Below are positions 43,837-51,867 of a DNA stretch of 64,000 nucleotides, piece by piece. The stretch comes from G965250275 sp965250275 (lineage in GTDB: Bacteria > Pseudomonadota > Alphaproteobacteria > Rhodobacterales > Rhodobacteraceae). The stretch lies in assembly GCA_965250275.1 (NCBI GenBank), contig OZ252297.1, positions 3,472,001 through 3,536,000 on the forward strand. Direction: 5' to 3'. Made by a program: the position numbers and the translations under genes. Each line of letters opens with the position of its first letter. Position 1 is the first letter of the stretch. The notes under the pieces were generated by a model. It had not been told where the DNA came from, did not search any database, and worked only from the letters and a program-made list of their open reading frames with translations.

Positions 43837-44199
43837 TCAAGCCACGTCGCTGAGAACGCGCGCCAATTCAAACAGGCGGCGACGCTGATTCTCCGGAATG
43901 GAGTAGTACGAGCGCACCAGATCGAGAGCTTCTTTGTCTCCCATAAGATCGGCAGGCACCATGGCCTTTTGCGCTTCGTCTTTTTCAGTCTCTTCGATGC
44001 CTTCAAAGAAGAAGCTGACCGGCACATCCGCGATATCCCAAAGGCGGGATGCGCTGACGCGGTTCGCTCCGGTCTCGTACTTCTGAATCTGCTGAAACTT
44101 GATGCCAACCCGCTCCGCCAGTTGCTGCTGCGTCATACCGATCAGCCAACGGCGATGCCGCACACGTTTCCCCACGTGCACATCTACAGGATGGGTCAT
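43837..44199 (-). CDS. XRE family regulator (PraR-like)
   Basis: 120-aa regulator with an N-terminal helix-turn-helix (about 15-70: MTQQQLAERVGIKFQQIQKYETGANRVSASRL) and a conserved C-terminal tail ending RRRLFELARVLSDVA. It strongly resembles alphaproteobacterial PraR/PhrR proteins that control biofilm or stress genes. AAGGAG precedes the ATG. It is followed downstream by HisN-like phosphatase on the same strand. Confidence 0.9.
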   Translation of the reverse strand: MTHPVDVHVGKRVRHRRWLIGMTQQQLAERVGIKFQQIQKYETGANRVSASRLWDIADVPVSFFFEGIEETEKDEAQKAMVPADLMGDKEALDLVRSYYSIPENQRRRLFELARVLSDVA

Positions 44200-44542
44200 T
44201 CTCGTCTCCTTGTACCACTGGCTAACGGGCCGTTCTCACAATGGGCAGCCCATGCACCAACTTACCTACTCTGGTTGCGAATCCCCTGCCTCAAAATACG
44301 CTGGCTAGAGACCGATATGATGCGCCTGAGTTTAAGAAGTTTTGAGTTGAGTTCAAGCGCGTTGATTCCCGAAAAACGGGAGATGGTGGTTAACAAATGG
44401 TGAAAATTGTCGGTAAAATCAAGGCGAGTCGGCCGGAGTTGGTCGCCCCATGGGTTGAAATCATTGATAGAATTTAAGGTTCGAGTCGTTTTCCACAATC
44501 GAAACTCTGCCCGCTAACTGACGCAAAAACAAGGGTTTTAAT
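44200..44542. other. 343-bp divergent intergenic region
   Basis: AT-rich stretch between the XRE regulator and quinone oxidoreductase. I see no gene or RNA; it likely carries the promoters of both. A GGTTCGAGTC sequence at 44478 looks like a tRNA T-loop, but no cloverleaf can be built around it. Confidence 0.6.
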
Positions 44543-45499
44543 ATGCGTGCTTACCAGGTTCCTGCAATTGGCGCAGATGCGGTCCTGACGGACTTACCCA
44601 GTCCCGACCCTGGCCCCGGGCAGCTGAAACTGAAGATACATGCCTGCGGTCTGAACTTTGCGGACATACTGATGCAAAAGGGCACCTATCAGGACACACC
44701 GACCCCACCGTTTACGCAGGGTATGGAGGTTGCCGGCGTTGTTACTGACCTGGGTGAGTCGGTCGAGAGCTTTGCGGTTGGGGATCGCGTAGTTGTGTTC
44801 TGCGGTCAGGGCGGTCTTGCCGAAGAAGGGGTTTTTGACGCCGCACGCGCGCTGCCGATGCCCGACGAAATGAGCTTCGAAGAAGGGGCCGCCTTCCAGA
44901 TCGCTTATGGAACCAGCCACGTGGCGTTGCATCATCGCGCACAGATGCAGGCGGGTGAAACACTCCTTGTCACTGGTGCTGCCGGCGGCGTCGGCCTGAC
45001 AGCGGTTGAGGTCGGAAAGCTCATGGGGGCCACAGTCATCGCCCATGCGCGCGGAGCCGACAAACTGGAGGTTGCGCGAACCGCTGGCGCCGATCATCTG
45101 ATTGACGATGGCGAGAACCTCCGCGCACGGGTCAAGGCCCTGGGGGGCGCGGATGTGGTCTATGACGCCGTCGGTGGCGCAACGTGGCAGGCCGCGTTCC
45201 GGGCCTGCAACCCCGAGGCACGGCTTTTGCCCATTGGATTTGCCAGCGGCGAGGTCCCGCAGATTCCGGCCAATCACCTGCTGGTCAAGAACCTGTCGGT
45301 CATTGGATTCTATGTCGGGGGTTACATGAAGTTCTCGCCCGGCATCATTCAGGACAGCCTGCGCGCGCTGATGGCGTGGATCGTGGAAGGAAGGCTGACC
45401 CCGCATATCAGCCACATTCTGCCCCTCGATCGCGCTGGCGAGGGGCTCGAGCTTCTCCGATCCCGCCGATCAACTGGCAAAGTTGTAATCACGCCGTAA
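44543..45499 (+). CDS. NADPH:quinone oxidoreductase family protein (MDR superfamily)
   Basis: 318-aa zinc-free medium-chain reductase. GLNFADILMQKGTYQ and PFTQGMEVAGVV are the catalytic-domain signatures, and LLVTGAAGGVGLTAVEVGKLMGA the NADPH fold. It reduces quinones or enones; cofactor and substrate need testing. Its 3' end overlaps the convergent LysR gene by 11 bp. Confidence 0.92.
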   Translation: MRAYQVPAIGADAVLTDLPSPDPGPGQLKLKIHACGLNFADILMQKGTYQDTPTPPFTQGMEVAGVVTDLGESVESFAVGDRVVVFCGQGGLAEEGVFDAARALPMPDEMSFEEGAAFQIAYGTSHVALHHRAQMQAGETLLVTGAAGGVGLTAVEVGKLMGATVIAHARGADKLEVARTAGADHLIDDGENLRARVKALGGADVVYDAVGGATWQAAFRACNPEARLLPIGFASGEVPQIPANHLLVKNLSVIGFYVGGYMKFSPGIIQDSLRALMAWIVEGRLTPHISHILPLDRAGEGLELLRSRRSTGKVVITP

Positions 45500-46373
45500 G
45501 CGAGGACATCTCCGGCGGTGCCATGGCACCGGACCGGTACGCCTGACACAGCATCTCATGCAGACCCGCCTGCGCCGGGGAATCGATCTTTTGCATGTAC
45601 AGCACAATGCGCGTCTCACCCGGGTCCGGCAGCGCCCCCTTGTGATCAATCAAAACGGTTTGTGGCGGTTGATTGCCTTGGATCACGGCACCGATTGCCA
45701 GATCGGCGCTGACGACAGCGTCGACGGCGTTGTCGAGATCGGACTCAACAACCATTTCCCATGGGACCGCGGCCGCATTCAGCCTTTGCAGGACGCCGCC
45801 CCGAAAGATGCAGTTGCTGCAGAATGCCACAGGCAAAGGTTCGCGCCGCCAGGCGCTGCCGCCAACCGCGCCGATCCAGACCAACGGCAACCGCACCAGC
45901 ACCTCGCCCCCCGGTCCCGGCTGTTCTTCGGTGGTCAGGATGGCATCGCACTCACCCCGCCCGAACATGTCACGCAACCGCCGCGTGGGTGCCGAGATGA
46001 GCCGGATCCGCATCCTTGGAAAATCGGCTGAAAACTTCCGCAGGACCTGAGGCATGTAGGGGTAAATGATGTCGTGCGGTACCCCCAGGGAAATCTCACC
46101 CTCGAACTCGTTGGCCGTGAGCCGCGTGACGACTTCATCATTCAACTCCAGCATCCGGCGCGCGTAGGCCAACAGCTGTTCACCCGCTGCGGTGAGGGCG
46201 ATGCCGCGCCCTGACCGGTCTAGCAGCGAGATATCCAGCAACTCTTCAAGCCGCTTTAACTGCATGGAAACGGCACTCTGCGTCAGATGCAACACGCCGG
46301 CCGCCCTCGTCACACCACCAGAGTCCGCAACTGCGACGAACGATCGGAGGGTCGTCAGATCAAGATTTCTCAT
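45489..46373 (-). CDS. LysR family transcriptional regulator
   Basis: 294-aa LysR protein. Winged helix at residues 6-65 (LRSFVAVADSGGVTRAAGVLHLTQSAVSMQLKRLEELL), effector domain 90-290. It is divergent from the DUF1127 gene with a 129-bp shared region containing a CATCTTG/CAAGATG repeat, and its end overlaps the quinone reductase by 11 bp. Either neighbour may be its target; DUF1127 is more likely by orientation. Confidence 0.93.
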   Translation of the reverse strand: MRNLDLTTLRSFVAVADSGGVTRAAGVLHLTQSAVSMQLKRLEELLDISLLDRSGRGIALTAAGEQLLAYARRMLELNDEVVTRLTANEFEGEISLGVPHDIIYPYMPQVLRKFSADFPRMRIRLISAPTRRLRDMFGRGECDAILTTEEQPGPGGEVLVRLPLVWIGAVGGSAWRREPLPVAFCSNCIFRGGVLQRLNAAAVPWEMVVESDLDNAVDAVVSADLAIGAVIQGNQPPQTVLIDHKGALPDPGETRIVLYMQKIDSPAQAGLHEMLCQAYRSGAMAPPEMSSLTA

Positions 46374-46391
46374 TCATCAAACTTCCTGATG

Positions 46392-46422
46392 CATCTTGTC
46401 ACAAACATTCGTTTTCAAGATG
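46392..46422. promoter_or_regulatory. Inverted repeat in LysR/DUF1127 intergenic region
   Basis: CATCTTG (46392-46398) and CAAGATG (46416-46422), perfect complements with a 17-bp gap, in the shared promoter region. Suitable as an operator; the binding protein is probably the divergent LysR, by inference. Confidence 0.45.
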
Positions 46423-46502
46423 TATGCCTCCAACTGTATACATCATGTAAGCTGATGGAAAACGAAAATTTCATCACATTCAATTAAGAAAGGAAACGCG
46501 AG

Positions 46503-46712
46503 ATGACACATTACACAAACACGAACCACACCGTTCTGCCCCGTGCCAACAGCGGTTTTGCCCTTCGGACAATGTTGGATGTATGGAGGCAGCGCCAAAC
46601 GCTCAGACAGCTTGACGATCGCGCATTGGAAGACATCGGAGTCACCCGCGCACAAGCAGACAAAGAAGCCAAACGTAAGCTTTGGGACGTTCCCAGCACT
46701 TGGCGACGGTAA
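46503..46712 (+). CDS. DUF1127 domain-containing small protein
   Basis: 69-aa basic protein. The C-terminal DUF1127 motif (MLDVWRQRQTLRQLDDRALEDIGVTRAQADKEA) is clear. DUF1127 proteins act in phosphate/carbon metabolism and RNA turnover regulation in other alphaproteobacteria. AAAGGA lies before ATG and a terminator follows, so it is monocistronic. Confidence 0.93.
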   Translation: MTHYTNTNHTVLPRANSGFALRTMLDVWRQRQTLRQLDDRALEDIGVTRAQADKEAKRKLWDVPSTWRR

Positions 46713-46729
46713 CACACCTTTGATCAAAT

Positions 46730-46759
46730 AGTGGCCGCCATGATGCGGTCACTCTTTTT
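46730..46759 (+). terminator. Rho-independent terminator of the DUF1127 gene
   Basis: AGTGGCCGC (46730-46738), loop of six, GCGGTCACT (46745-46753, one G-U pair), then CTTTTT. Confidence 0.8.
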
Positions 46760-46884
46760 GCACTCAATTGCCTCAATTCGCCTGTCAGAAACACTTGAAA
46801 ATGATGCATAACAAACCGATATTTGCTGGGAAGGCTGCCGGAACGGTCCGAGCGGCCACACTTGGTCTGATATGGAGTCTCTGA

Positions 46885-47622
46885 ATGGCTGAATTCGACA
46901 CAATCCGGACAGCGGCAGGCGCGCGCGCTGCAGAGATTGACGAAGGTCTGCGCGCACACATGAACAAAGTCTACGGCACGATGTCCGTGGGCATGCTGCT
47001 GACCTTTGCGGTCGCCTGGGCCGTGGGCACAAGCCCGGCGTTGCTGGCGGTGTTCCGCAACCCTGAAACGCTGCAGCCGAACATTCTGGGCTGGATCGTC
47101 ATGTTCGCCCCGCTCATCATGGTTTTTGCCTTTGGCGCCGCCATCAACCGCCTGTCTGCCTCCGGCGCACAGCTGTTCTTCTACGCGTTCGCGTCCGTGA
47201 TGGGCCTTTCGATCGCATGGATCTTCCAAGCCTTCACAGGCATGTCGATCGCACAGGTGTTTCTGGTGACCTCGATTGCCTTCGCGGGTCTTTCACTTTG
47301 GGGCTACACGACCAAGAAAGACATCTCCGGCTGGGGCAGCTTCCTGATCATGGGTGTGATCGGTCTGGTTGTTGCGTCGATCATCAATATCTTCCTCGGC
47401 AGCCCTGCCATCATGTTTGCGGTGTCGATCCTTGGCGTTCTGATTTTCGCAGGCCTGACGGCTTATGACACGCAGAACATCAAGAACACCTATCTTCAGA
47501 TGGCCAGCTCTGGCGATCAGGAGTGGCTGGGCAAGTCCGCGATCATGGGCGCGCTGAGCCTGTATCTGAACTTCATCAACATGTTCATGATGCTGCTGTC
47601 GCTGTTCGGTCAGCGCGAGTAA
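46885..47622 (+). CDS. Bax inhibitor-1/YccA family membrane protein
   Basis: 245-aa inner-membrane protein with seven hydrophobic segments (FAVAWAVGTSPALLAVF, FAPLIMVFAFGAAINRL, ...). Family motifs are the acidic C-terminal DTQNIKNTY (YDTQ) and SLYLNFINMFMMLLSLFG. Relatives form calcium leak channels or interact with FtsH; precise role unknown. Its own terminator follows. Confidence 0.95.
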   Translation: MAEFDTIRTAAGARAAEIDEGLRAHMNKVYGTMSVGMLLTFAVAWAVGTSPALLAVFRNPETLQPNILGWIVMFAPLIMVFAFGAAINRLSASGAQLFFYAFASVMGLSIAWIFQAFTGMSIAQVFLVTSIAFAGLSLWGYTTKKDISGWGSFLIMGVIGLVVASIINIFLGSPAIMFAVSILGVLIFAGLTAYDTQNIKNTYLQMASSGDQEWLGKSAIMGALSLYLNFINMFMMLLSLFGQRE

Positions 47623-47643
47623 TCAAGTCCAATACACATCAGA

Positions 47644-47676
47644 AAGGGCCGGTCAGAACGACCGGCCCTTTTCTTT
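47644..47676 (+). terminator. Rho-independent terminator
   Basis: AAGGGCCGGTC (47644-47654), loop AGAAC, GACCGGCCCTT (47660-47670), then TTCTTTT. Ends the Bax inhibitor transcript; the minus-strand read also has a short T-run and may serve the convergent lipoprotein gene. Confidence 0.9.
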
Positions 47677-47709
47677 TCTCGCCACGACTGCGTCGGTGGC
47701 ACGGGTGTG

Positions 47710-48219
47710 TCAGTTGCAATTGAGCGGAATGGCCAACCCTGCACTTCCCTTTCGCGAGGCACCTGACGCGTGGACGGCCCCTTGCGGCAGGCAACCCGTC
47801 AGACTTGCAGCGTTGTTCTGAAACTCTGATTTGGCAGCGTCCGGTATGGTGGCCTCGGGCATTGAAGACGGCGTGCGCAAAACAGCAAAGTCCTGCCCAC
47901 CTACATCGACGATGCTCAGCGCCAGCATGCGCCCACCCATGGCAACGGGGATGGACCGGCGGGGTTCGGTTCCCCCATAGCGAATTGCGGTTTCGGCACG
48001 GGCACTCACCGATCCACCGGCTGCCGGAGCGGTGATGCTGGGCACATAGGATGGTGTGTAAGAAACGGTGGCCGGAGCCACGGTGCGCACGTCCGGCGCG
48101 CGCTGCGTGACGGTTGCAGGTTCGCTGCCAATACCGGTGAAGCCAACGCTCTGATTTTTGGAGCAGCCGGCTGCGCCAACGGCGACGAGGCCGATCACGG
48201 CCAGGGTCTGATATCGCAT
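47710..48219 (-). CDS. Putative lipoprotein of unknown function
   Basis: 169-aa protein with a lipoprotein signal: MRYQTLAVIGLVAVGAAGC, modified Cys at residue 19. The next 60 residues are proline/threonine/alanine-rich and probably disordered. A C-terminal segment (RSIPVAMGGRMLALSIVDVGG and NAASLTGCLPQGAVHA...LAIPLNC) has three further cysteines. Start 48219 puts the signal at the N-terminus. No named family recognised. Confidence 0.7.
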   Translation of the reverse strand: MRYQTLAVIGLVAVGAAGCSKNQSVGFTGIGSEPATVTQRAPDVRTVAPATVSYTPSYVPSITAPAAGGSVSARAETAIRYGGTEPRRSIPVAMGGRMLALSIVDVGGQDFAVLRTPSSMPEATIPDAAKSEFQNNAASLTGCLPQGAVHASGASRKGSAGLAIPLNCN

Positions 48220-48298
48220 ATCTCTGTCCTGATTTCGCTCAATTGCGCCAAGCACAGCGCATAAATCTGGCGAAAGTCAGGCTTTTGCCGGGCGCTTT

Positions 48299-48808
48299 TC
48301 AGCCCTTACCAATGGGAGAGGCCCGCAAGTCTCGCGTCATACGAACGGATGGAAAGGTAATCCCGGGTCCCAACGGCACATCGATTGGACCAATCTGGCG
48401 AAACCCCATCGCTTCGTAGAACGGGACCGCGGTGAATGTGGACCAACACTCCATCTGGCGCACACCTGCATCGGCCGCCGCGTCCAAGCTGTGTTGGATC
48501 AAGGCCCGCCCAACGCCGCGCCGCACCTCCCGATCATCTGTGACCAGGTGCCTGATATGGCCCATCAGGCGGCGCTGGCGATCCGGTGTCCACCCTCCGG
48601 CACCCACAATCGCGCCAGCCTCACCCTGAGCAACGTAATAGGTGCCCGATCTCAGCAGCGCCGGCTGCGCCCGGCTGATCAGTGGCAAGGCGGTGACCAG
48701 CACGGATGGCGGGTAATCCGCTTTCAACAACTTGGGATAGGATCGGGCCAACAGGGCGTCCACCGCAGCCAGATCGCGCGATGTGGCGGGACGAATGGCG
48801 ATTGGCAT
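48299..48808 (-). CDS. GNAT family N-acetyltransferase
   Basis: 169-aa acetyltransferase with RHLVTDDREVRRGVGRALIQHSLDAA as the acetyl-CoA loop (RRGVGRA) and TFTAVPFYEAMGFRQIG as the C-terminal part. Start 48808 has GGAGG upstream; a TTG just before is less likely. It lies downstream of rpmG, but a terminator separates them. Substrate unknown. Confidence 0.88.
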   Translation of the reverse strand: MPIAIRPATSRDLAAVDALLARSYPKLLKADYPPSVLVTALPLISRAQPALLRSGTYYVAQGEAGAIVGAGGWTPDRQRRLMGHIRHLVTDDREVRRGVGRALIQHSLDAAADAGVRQMECWSTFTAVPFYEAMGFRQIGPIDVPLGPGITFPSVRMTRDLRASPIGKG

Positions 48809-48824
48809 CAAAACCTCCGGTCAC

Positions 48825-48852
48825 AAAAAAAGGGCCACGCATCGCGTGGCCC
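48825..48852 (-). terminator. Rho-independent terminator of rpmG
   Basis: On the minus strand GGGCCACGC (48852-48844), loop of three, GCGTGGCCC (48840-48832), then seven T (48831-48825). Confidence 0.92.
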
Positions 48853-48878
48853 CATCACTTTGCCGTACTCAGAAAGGC

Positions 48879-49046
48879 TTACTTGATCTTGCCTTCCTTG
48901 TACTCGACGTGCTTGCGGACCACGGGGTCGTATTTCCGTACCACCATCTTTTCAGTCATGGTGCGTGCGTTTTTCTTGGTCACATAGAAATGGCCCGTGC
49001 CTGCGGTCGAGTTCAGACGGATTTTGATGGTCGTCGGCTTCGCCAT
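48879..49046 (-). CDS. rpmG: 50S ribosomal protein L33
   Basis: 55-aa L33 (MAKPTTIKIRLNSTAGTGHF, then YVTKKNARTMTEKMVVRKYDP). The zinc cysteines of some L33 forms are missing (Cys-minus type), normal for this lineage. Start 49046 has GGAGAGA upstream, and the family start MAKPTT fits. Own terminator at 48825. Confidence 0.97.
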   Translation of the reverse strand: MAKPTTIKIRLNSTAGTGHFYVTKKNARTMTEKMVVRKYDPVVRKHVEYKEGKIK

Positions 49047-49138
49047 GGAATCTCTCCTGCGTCGAAAGGCACGTGCCTTTCGCAAAATTCATATGAGCGT
49101 GCGCTTTTACCCGGTGCCGATGCCGAGTCAAGCGCAAT

Positions 49139-49591
49139 TCAGTGCCCAATTGGCACGTCGTTCACATTGGCCGTGATGTCACGCGACATGATCAGAATGG
49201 CCACGACCGACCCGGCTCTGTCATGCACCGGACTGAAGTCGATAGACCACATCCGGTCGGTTCCGTCTTCGGTAGGGCGCGGGACCTGGCAGGTCAGGTG
49301 CCGACCGCCCGCGCAAAGCTCCACCGCCTCTTCCAGAACCGGTCGGGTGGCGGAGGGCCAGTACGCGCTCCAGACGGTGTCCCGGACCTCGTCCAGCGAC
49401 CCTCCCATCAACTCGTCCAGTCCAACCTGATTGACGAAGAGCAACCGGCCGTCGAGGCTCAGGATCTTCACGCAATCCATGACAGTCTGCAGCATCGATT
49501 GGGTCAGGGTTTCTCCGGTGTACCCGAGAACATCGAAGATTTCGCGCTCTCGGTCCGGAGGGACGGGACGTTCGTGCAGCTGGTACTTCAT
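49139..49591 (-). CDS. Single-domain PAS protein
   Basis: 150-aa soluble protein with one PAS fold (about 30-140): VKILSLDGRLLFVNQVGLDELMGGS, WSIDFSPVHDRAGSVVAILIMSRDIT. No kinase, GGDEF or HTH follows, so it would work as a stand-alone sensor or subunit partner. Ligand unknown. It lies downstream of rnpB on the same strand. Confidence 0.82.
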   Translation of the reverse strand: MKYQLHERPVPPDREREIFDVLGYTGETLTQSMLQTVMDCVKILSLDGRLLFVNQVGLDELMGGSLDEVRDTVWSAYWPSATRPVLEEAVELCAGGRHLTCQVPRPTEDGTDRMWSIDFSPVHDRAGSVVAILIMSRDITANVNDVPIGH

Positions 49592-49785
49592 GCTTTCTGA
49601 CTCCGAAAGGGGATGTCGACCCTACCTCAGGGTAAAGCAAACAGCGCCCGCCACAACTTAAAAATACATCTCAAATGAATGTTTAAACGGGTCGCCCCCG
49701 CTGCCTCGCCAACGAAACACCTCAACGTGCTAGAAGGTCACAGCGCGCGGGAGCCGGCACGTTCCAAACGGAAAAAATGGCGGGA

Positions 49786-50186
49786 TGCGCGGAGGGCCTG
49801 TAAGCCGGATTCTGTGGTCTGCGAGTTCCCTCGCAGCCGATGACCATTCCTCTAGCAGGCGTGTTGCCACGCCCGTCAAGCTGCCAACCCGACCCCTTGG
49901 GCTGAGACGACCTTGCGGCGGTATCCCCGAAGGGACCGGGCCCGCGCAGGGGTCCTATTTGGCATTGCTCCCGGTGGGGCTTGCCGTGCCGCCACTGTTG
50001 CCAGCAGCGCGGTGGGCTCTTACCCCACCGTTTCACCCTTACCGTGCATGCACGGCGGTTTGTTTTCTGTGGCGCTATCCGTCGGGTTTCCCCGCCCGGG
50101 CGTTACCCGGCACCGCTGTCTCAGGGAGTCCGGACTTTCCTCTCGGACGGGTTTTCCGTCCCAGCGGCCATCCGGCCCTCCGCGCA
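49786..50186 (-). ncRNA. rnpB: RNase P RNA, bacterial class A
   Basis: Catalytic RNA of RNase P, which matures tRNA 5' ends. On the minus strand the conserved GAGGAAAGTCCGGAC core lies at 50142-50128, and the 3' end carries ACAGAATCCGGCTTACAGG. The 13-base P1 helix pairs 50186-50174 with 49798-49786 and sets both ends. Length about 400 nt is right. Long frames reading through this region are not genes. Confidence 0.96.
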
Positions 50187-50329
50187 GCCCCGGCCATAGG
50201 CGCGCGACGTCCGCAGGTCAACGGTCATCGCACAACGCAGAATCAACGCACGTGACAAACGCGGGATCGCCTCACTATGGTTATCACAATGCGCCCGACC
50301 AACAGGGCCATCACATTGGGAGGATCTAA

Positions 50330-51313
50330 ATGACCAAACTCACATTTGGCCGGCGCGTCATGATGGCGTTGTCGGTGGCGTCGCTGAGCCTCGGTGCGGG
50401 CGCTTTGGCTGCCGAGGAAATGGTGGACAGCATCCACTTCCTTATTCCCGGTGGCGCGGGCGGCGGATGGGACGGCACCGCGCGCGGTACCGGCGAAGCC
50501 CTCACTGCAGCCGGGCTGGTCGGCAATGCCAGCTATGAAAACATGTCGGGCGGTGGCGGTGGCAAAGCCATCGGCTATCTTATCGAGAACGCCGACAGCC
50601 AGCATGGAACACTGATGGTGAATTCCACACCGATTGTGATCCGCTCGCTGACCGGTGTGTTTCCATACAACTTCAAGGACCTGACCCTGGTCGCCGGAAC
50701 CATCGGCGACTACGCCGCGATCGTCGTGGGCAAAGACAGCCCAATCAACTCAATGTCGGACCTGATTTCAGCATATGATGCGGACCCGAACGGCACTGCC
50801 ATCGGCGGCGGCTCCGTACCTGGCGGGATGGATCATCTGGTTGCGGCAATGGTTATGGAAGCCGCCGGGAAAGATGCGCTTGGCGTCAAATACATCCCCT
50901 ATGACGCGGGCGGCAAAGCGATGGCCGCGCTCCTGTCCGGCGAAATCGCGGCGCTAAGCACTGGCTTTTCCGAGGCGATCGACCTGGCCAATGCCGGTGA
51001 GGTGAAAATCATCGGCGTCACGGCAGATGACCGGGTCGATAGCTACGGCGATGCGCCGACCATGAAGGAACAGGGCATCGATACGGTGTTCGTCAACTGG
51101 CGTGGGTTCTTTGGCGCACCCGGGTTGCCTGAGGCGGAACTGGCCGCCTATCAGGCGGCGCTGGCCAAAATGTACGAAACACCGGAATGGGAAGAGGTGC
51201 GGGCCCGCAACGGCTGGGTCAACATCCACAACTCAGGCGATGATTTCCGCGCCTTTCTTGAACAGCAGGAAAAGGAAATTGGCGACCTGATGAGAAAGCT
51301 CGGTTTCCTCTGA
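50330..51313 (+). CDS. tctC: Tripartite tricarboxylate transporter substrate-binding protein (TctC)
   Basis: 327-aa periplasmic binding protein with a signal peptide (about 1-27, ALSVASLSLGAGALAA). The family motifs are IHFLIPGGAGGGWDGTARGTGEAL and GGGSVPGGMDHLVAA, plus IPYDAGGKAMAALLSGE. It delivers a carboxylate such as citrate to TctAB. GGGAGG lies six bases before ATG. First gene of tctCBA; ligand unproven. Confidence 0.93.
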   Translation: MTKLTFGRRVMMALSVASLSLGAGALAAEEMVDSIHFLIPGGAGGGWDGTARGTGEALTAAGLVGNASYENMSGGGGGKAIGYLIENADSQHGTLMVNSTPIVIRSLTGVFPYNFKDLTLVAGTIGDYAAIVVGKDSPINSMSDLISAYDADPNGTAIGGGSVPGGMDHLVAAMVMEAAGKDALGVKYIPYDAGGKAMAALLSGEIAALSTGFSEAIDLANAGEVKIIGVTADDRVDSYGDAPTMKEQGIDTVFVNWRGFFGAPGLPEAELAAYQAALAKMYETPEWEEVRARNGWVNIHNSGDDFRAFLEQQEKEIGDLMRKLGFL

Positions 51314-51372
51314 GACCCGTGCAGGGCGCGGTCCGCGCTGCGCCCTGCCCCAACCTCGCCGGAGTGTTGCCC

Positions 51373-51858
51373 ATGGCCCTCGACCGATGGATCGCCCTCA
51401 TCATTCTGGGGATCTGCCTTGCGTACGGTTATGCCGCATTCTTTACGATGGACGCGTCATTGCCGCCGTTCATGAAACGCAACCCGATCTGGCCCAGCAC
51501 GTTCCCCAAGGTCCTGTCCGTTCTGGCGATCCTGACATCGCTTGTCATTTTGCTGGGTCTGGAAGGCTCGAGCGATACCTCCAAGAAACTGGACATCGAT
51601 TACCGCAGGCTCGGCGACTACCATATCGGCAAGGCGATCGCACTGCTGGCGCTGATGGTCGCCTATGCGCTGTTGTTGCGCCCGGCCGGGTTTGTGCTGT
51701 CGACTGTCGGGTTCCTCAGCGTTGGTGCGATCATTTTGGGCGAGCGCAAGTTTCACATTCTTCTGCCCGTCGCGGCATTGGCGACTGGTGTGGTCTGGTA
51801 TCTGGTTCAGGGGGTGCTCGGCATCTTCCTGCGCCCCTGGCCATTCTTTTTGGGATAG
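51373..51858 (+). CDS. tctB: Tripartite tricarboxylate transporter small membrane subunit (TctB)
   Basis: 161-aa protein with four hydrophobic segments (WIALIILGICLAYGYAAFF, VLSVLAILTSLVILLGL, AIALLALMVAYALLL, FVLSTVGFLSVGAIILG), the TctB layout. Start 51373 follows GGAG. It sits between tctC and tctA with short gaps (59 and 9 bp). Confidence 0.93.
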   Translation: MALDRWIALIILGICLAYGYAAFFTMDASLPPFMKRNPIWPSTFPKVLSVLAILTSLVILLGLEGSSDTSKKLDIDYRRLGDYHIGKAIALLALMVAYALLLRPAGFVLSTVGFLSVGAIILGERKFHILLPVAALATGVVWYLVQGVLGIFLRPWPFFLG

Positions 51859-51867
51859 GAGGCGTCC

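Noticed and set aside
44478..44487. GGTTCGAGTC, a tRNA T-loop-like sequence
   Set aside because: No acceptor, D or anticodon stems can be formed around it.
49785..50329. Long plus-strand reading frames with proline/arginine-rich translations
   Set aside because: They lie on the opposite strand of RNase P RNA, whose conserved core and P1 helix are clear; the frames reflect high GC.
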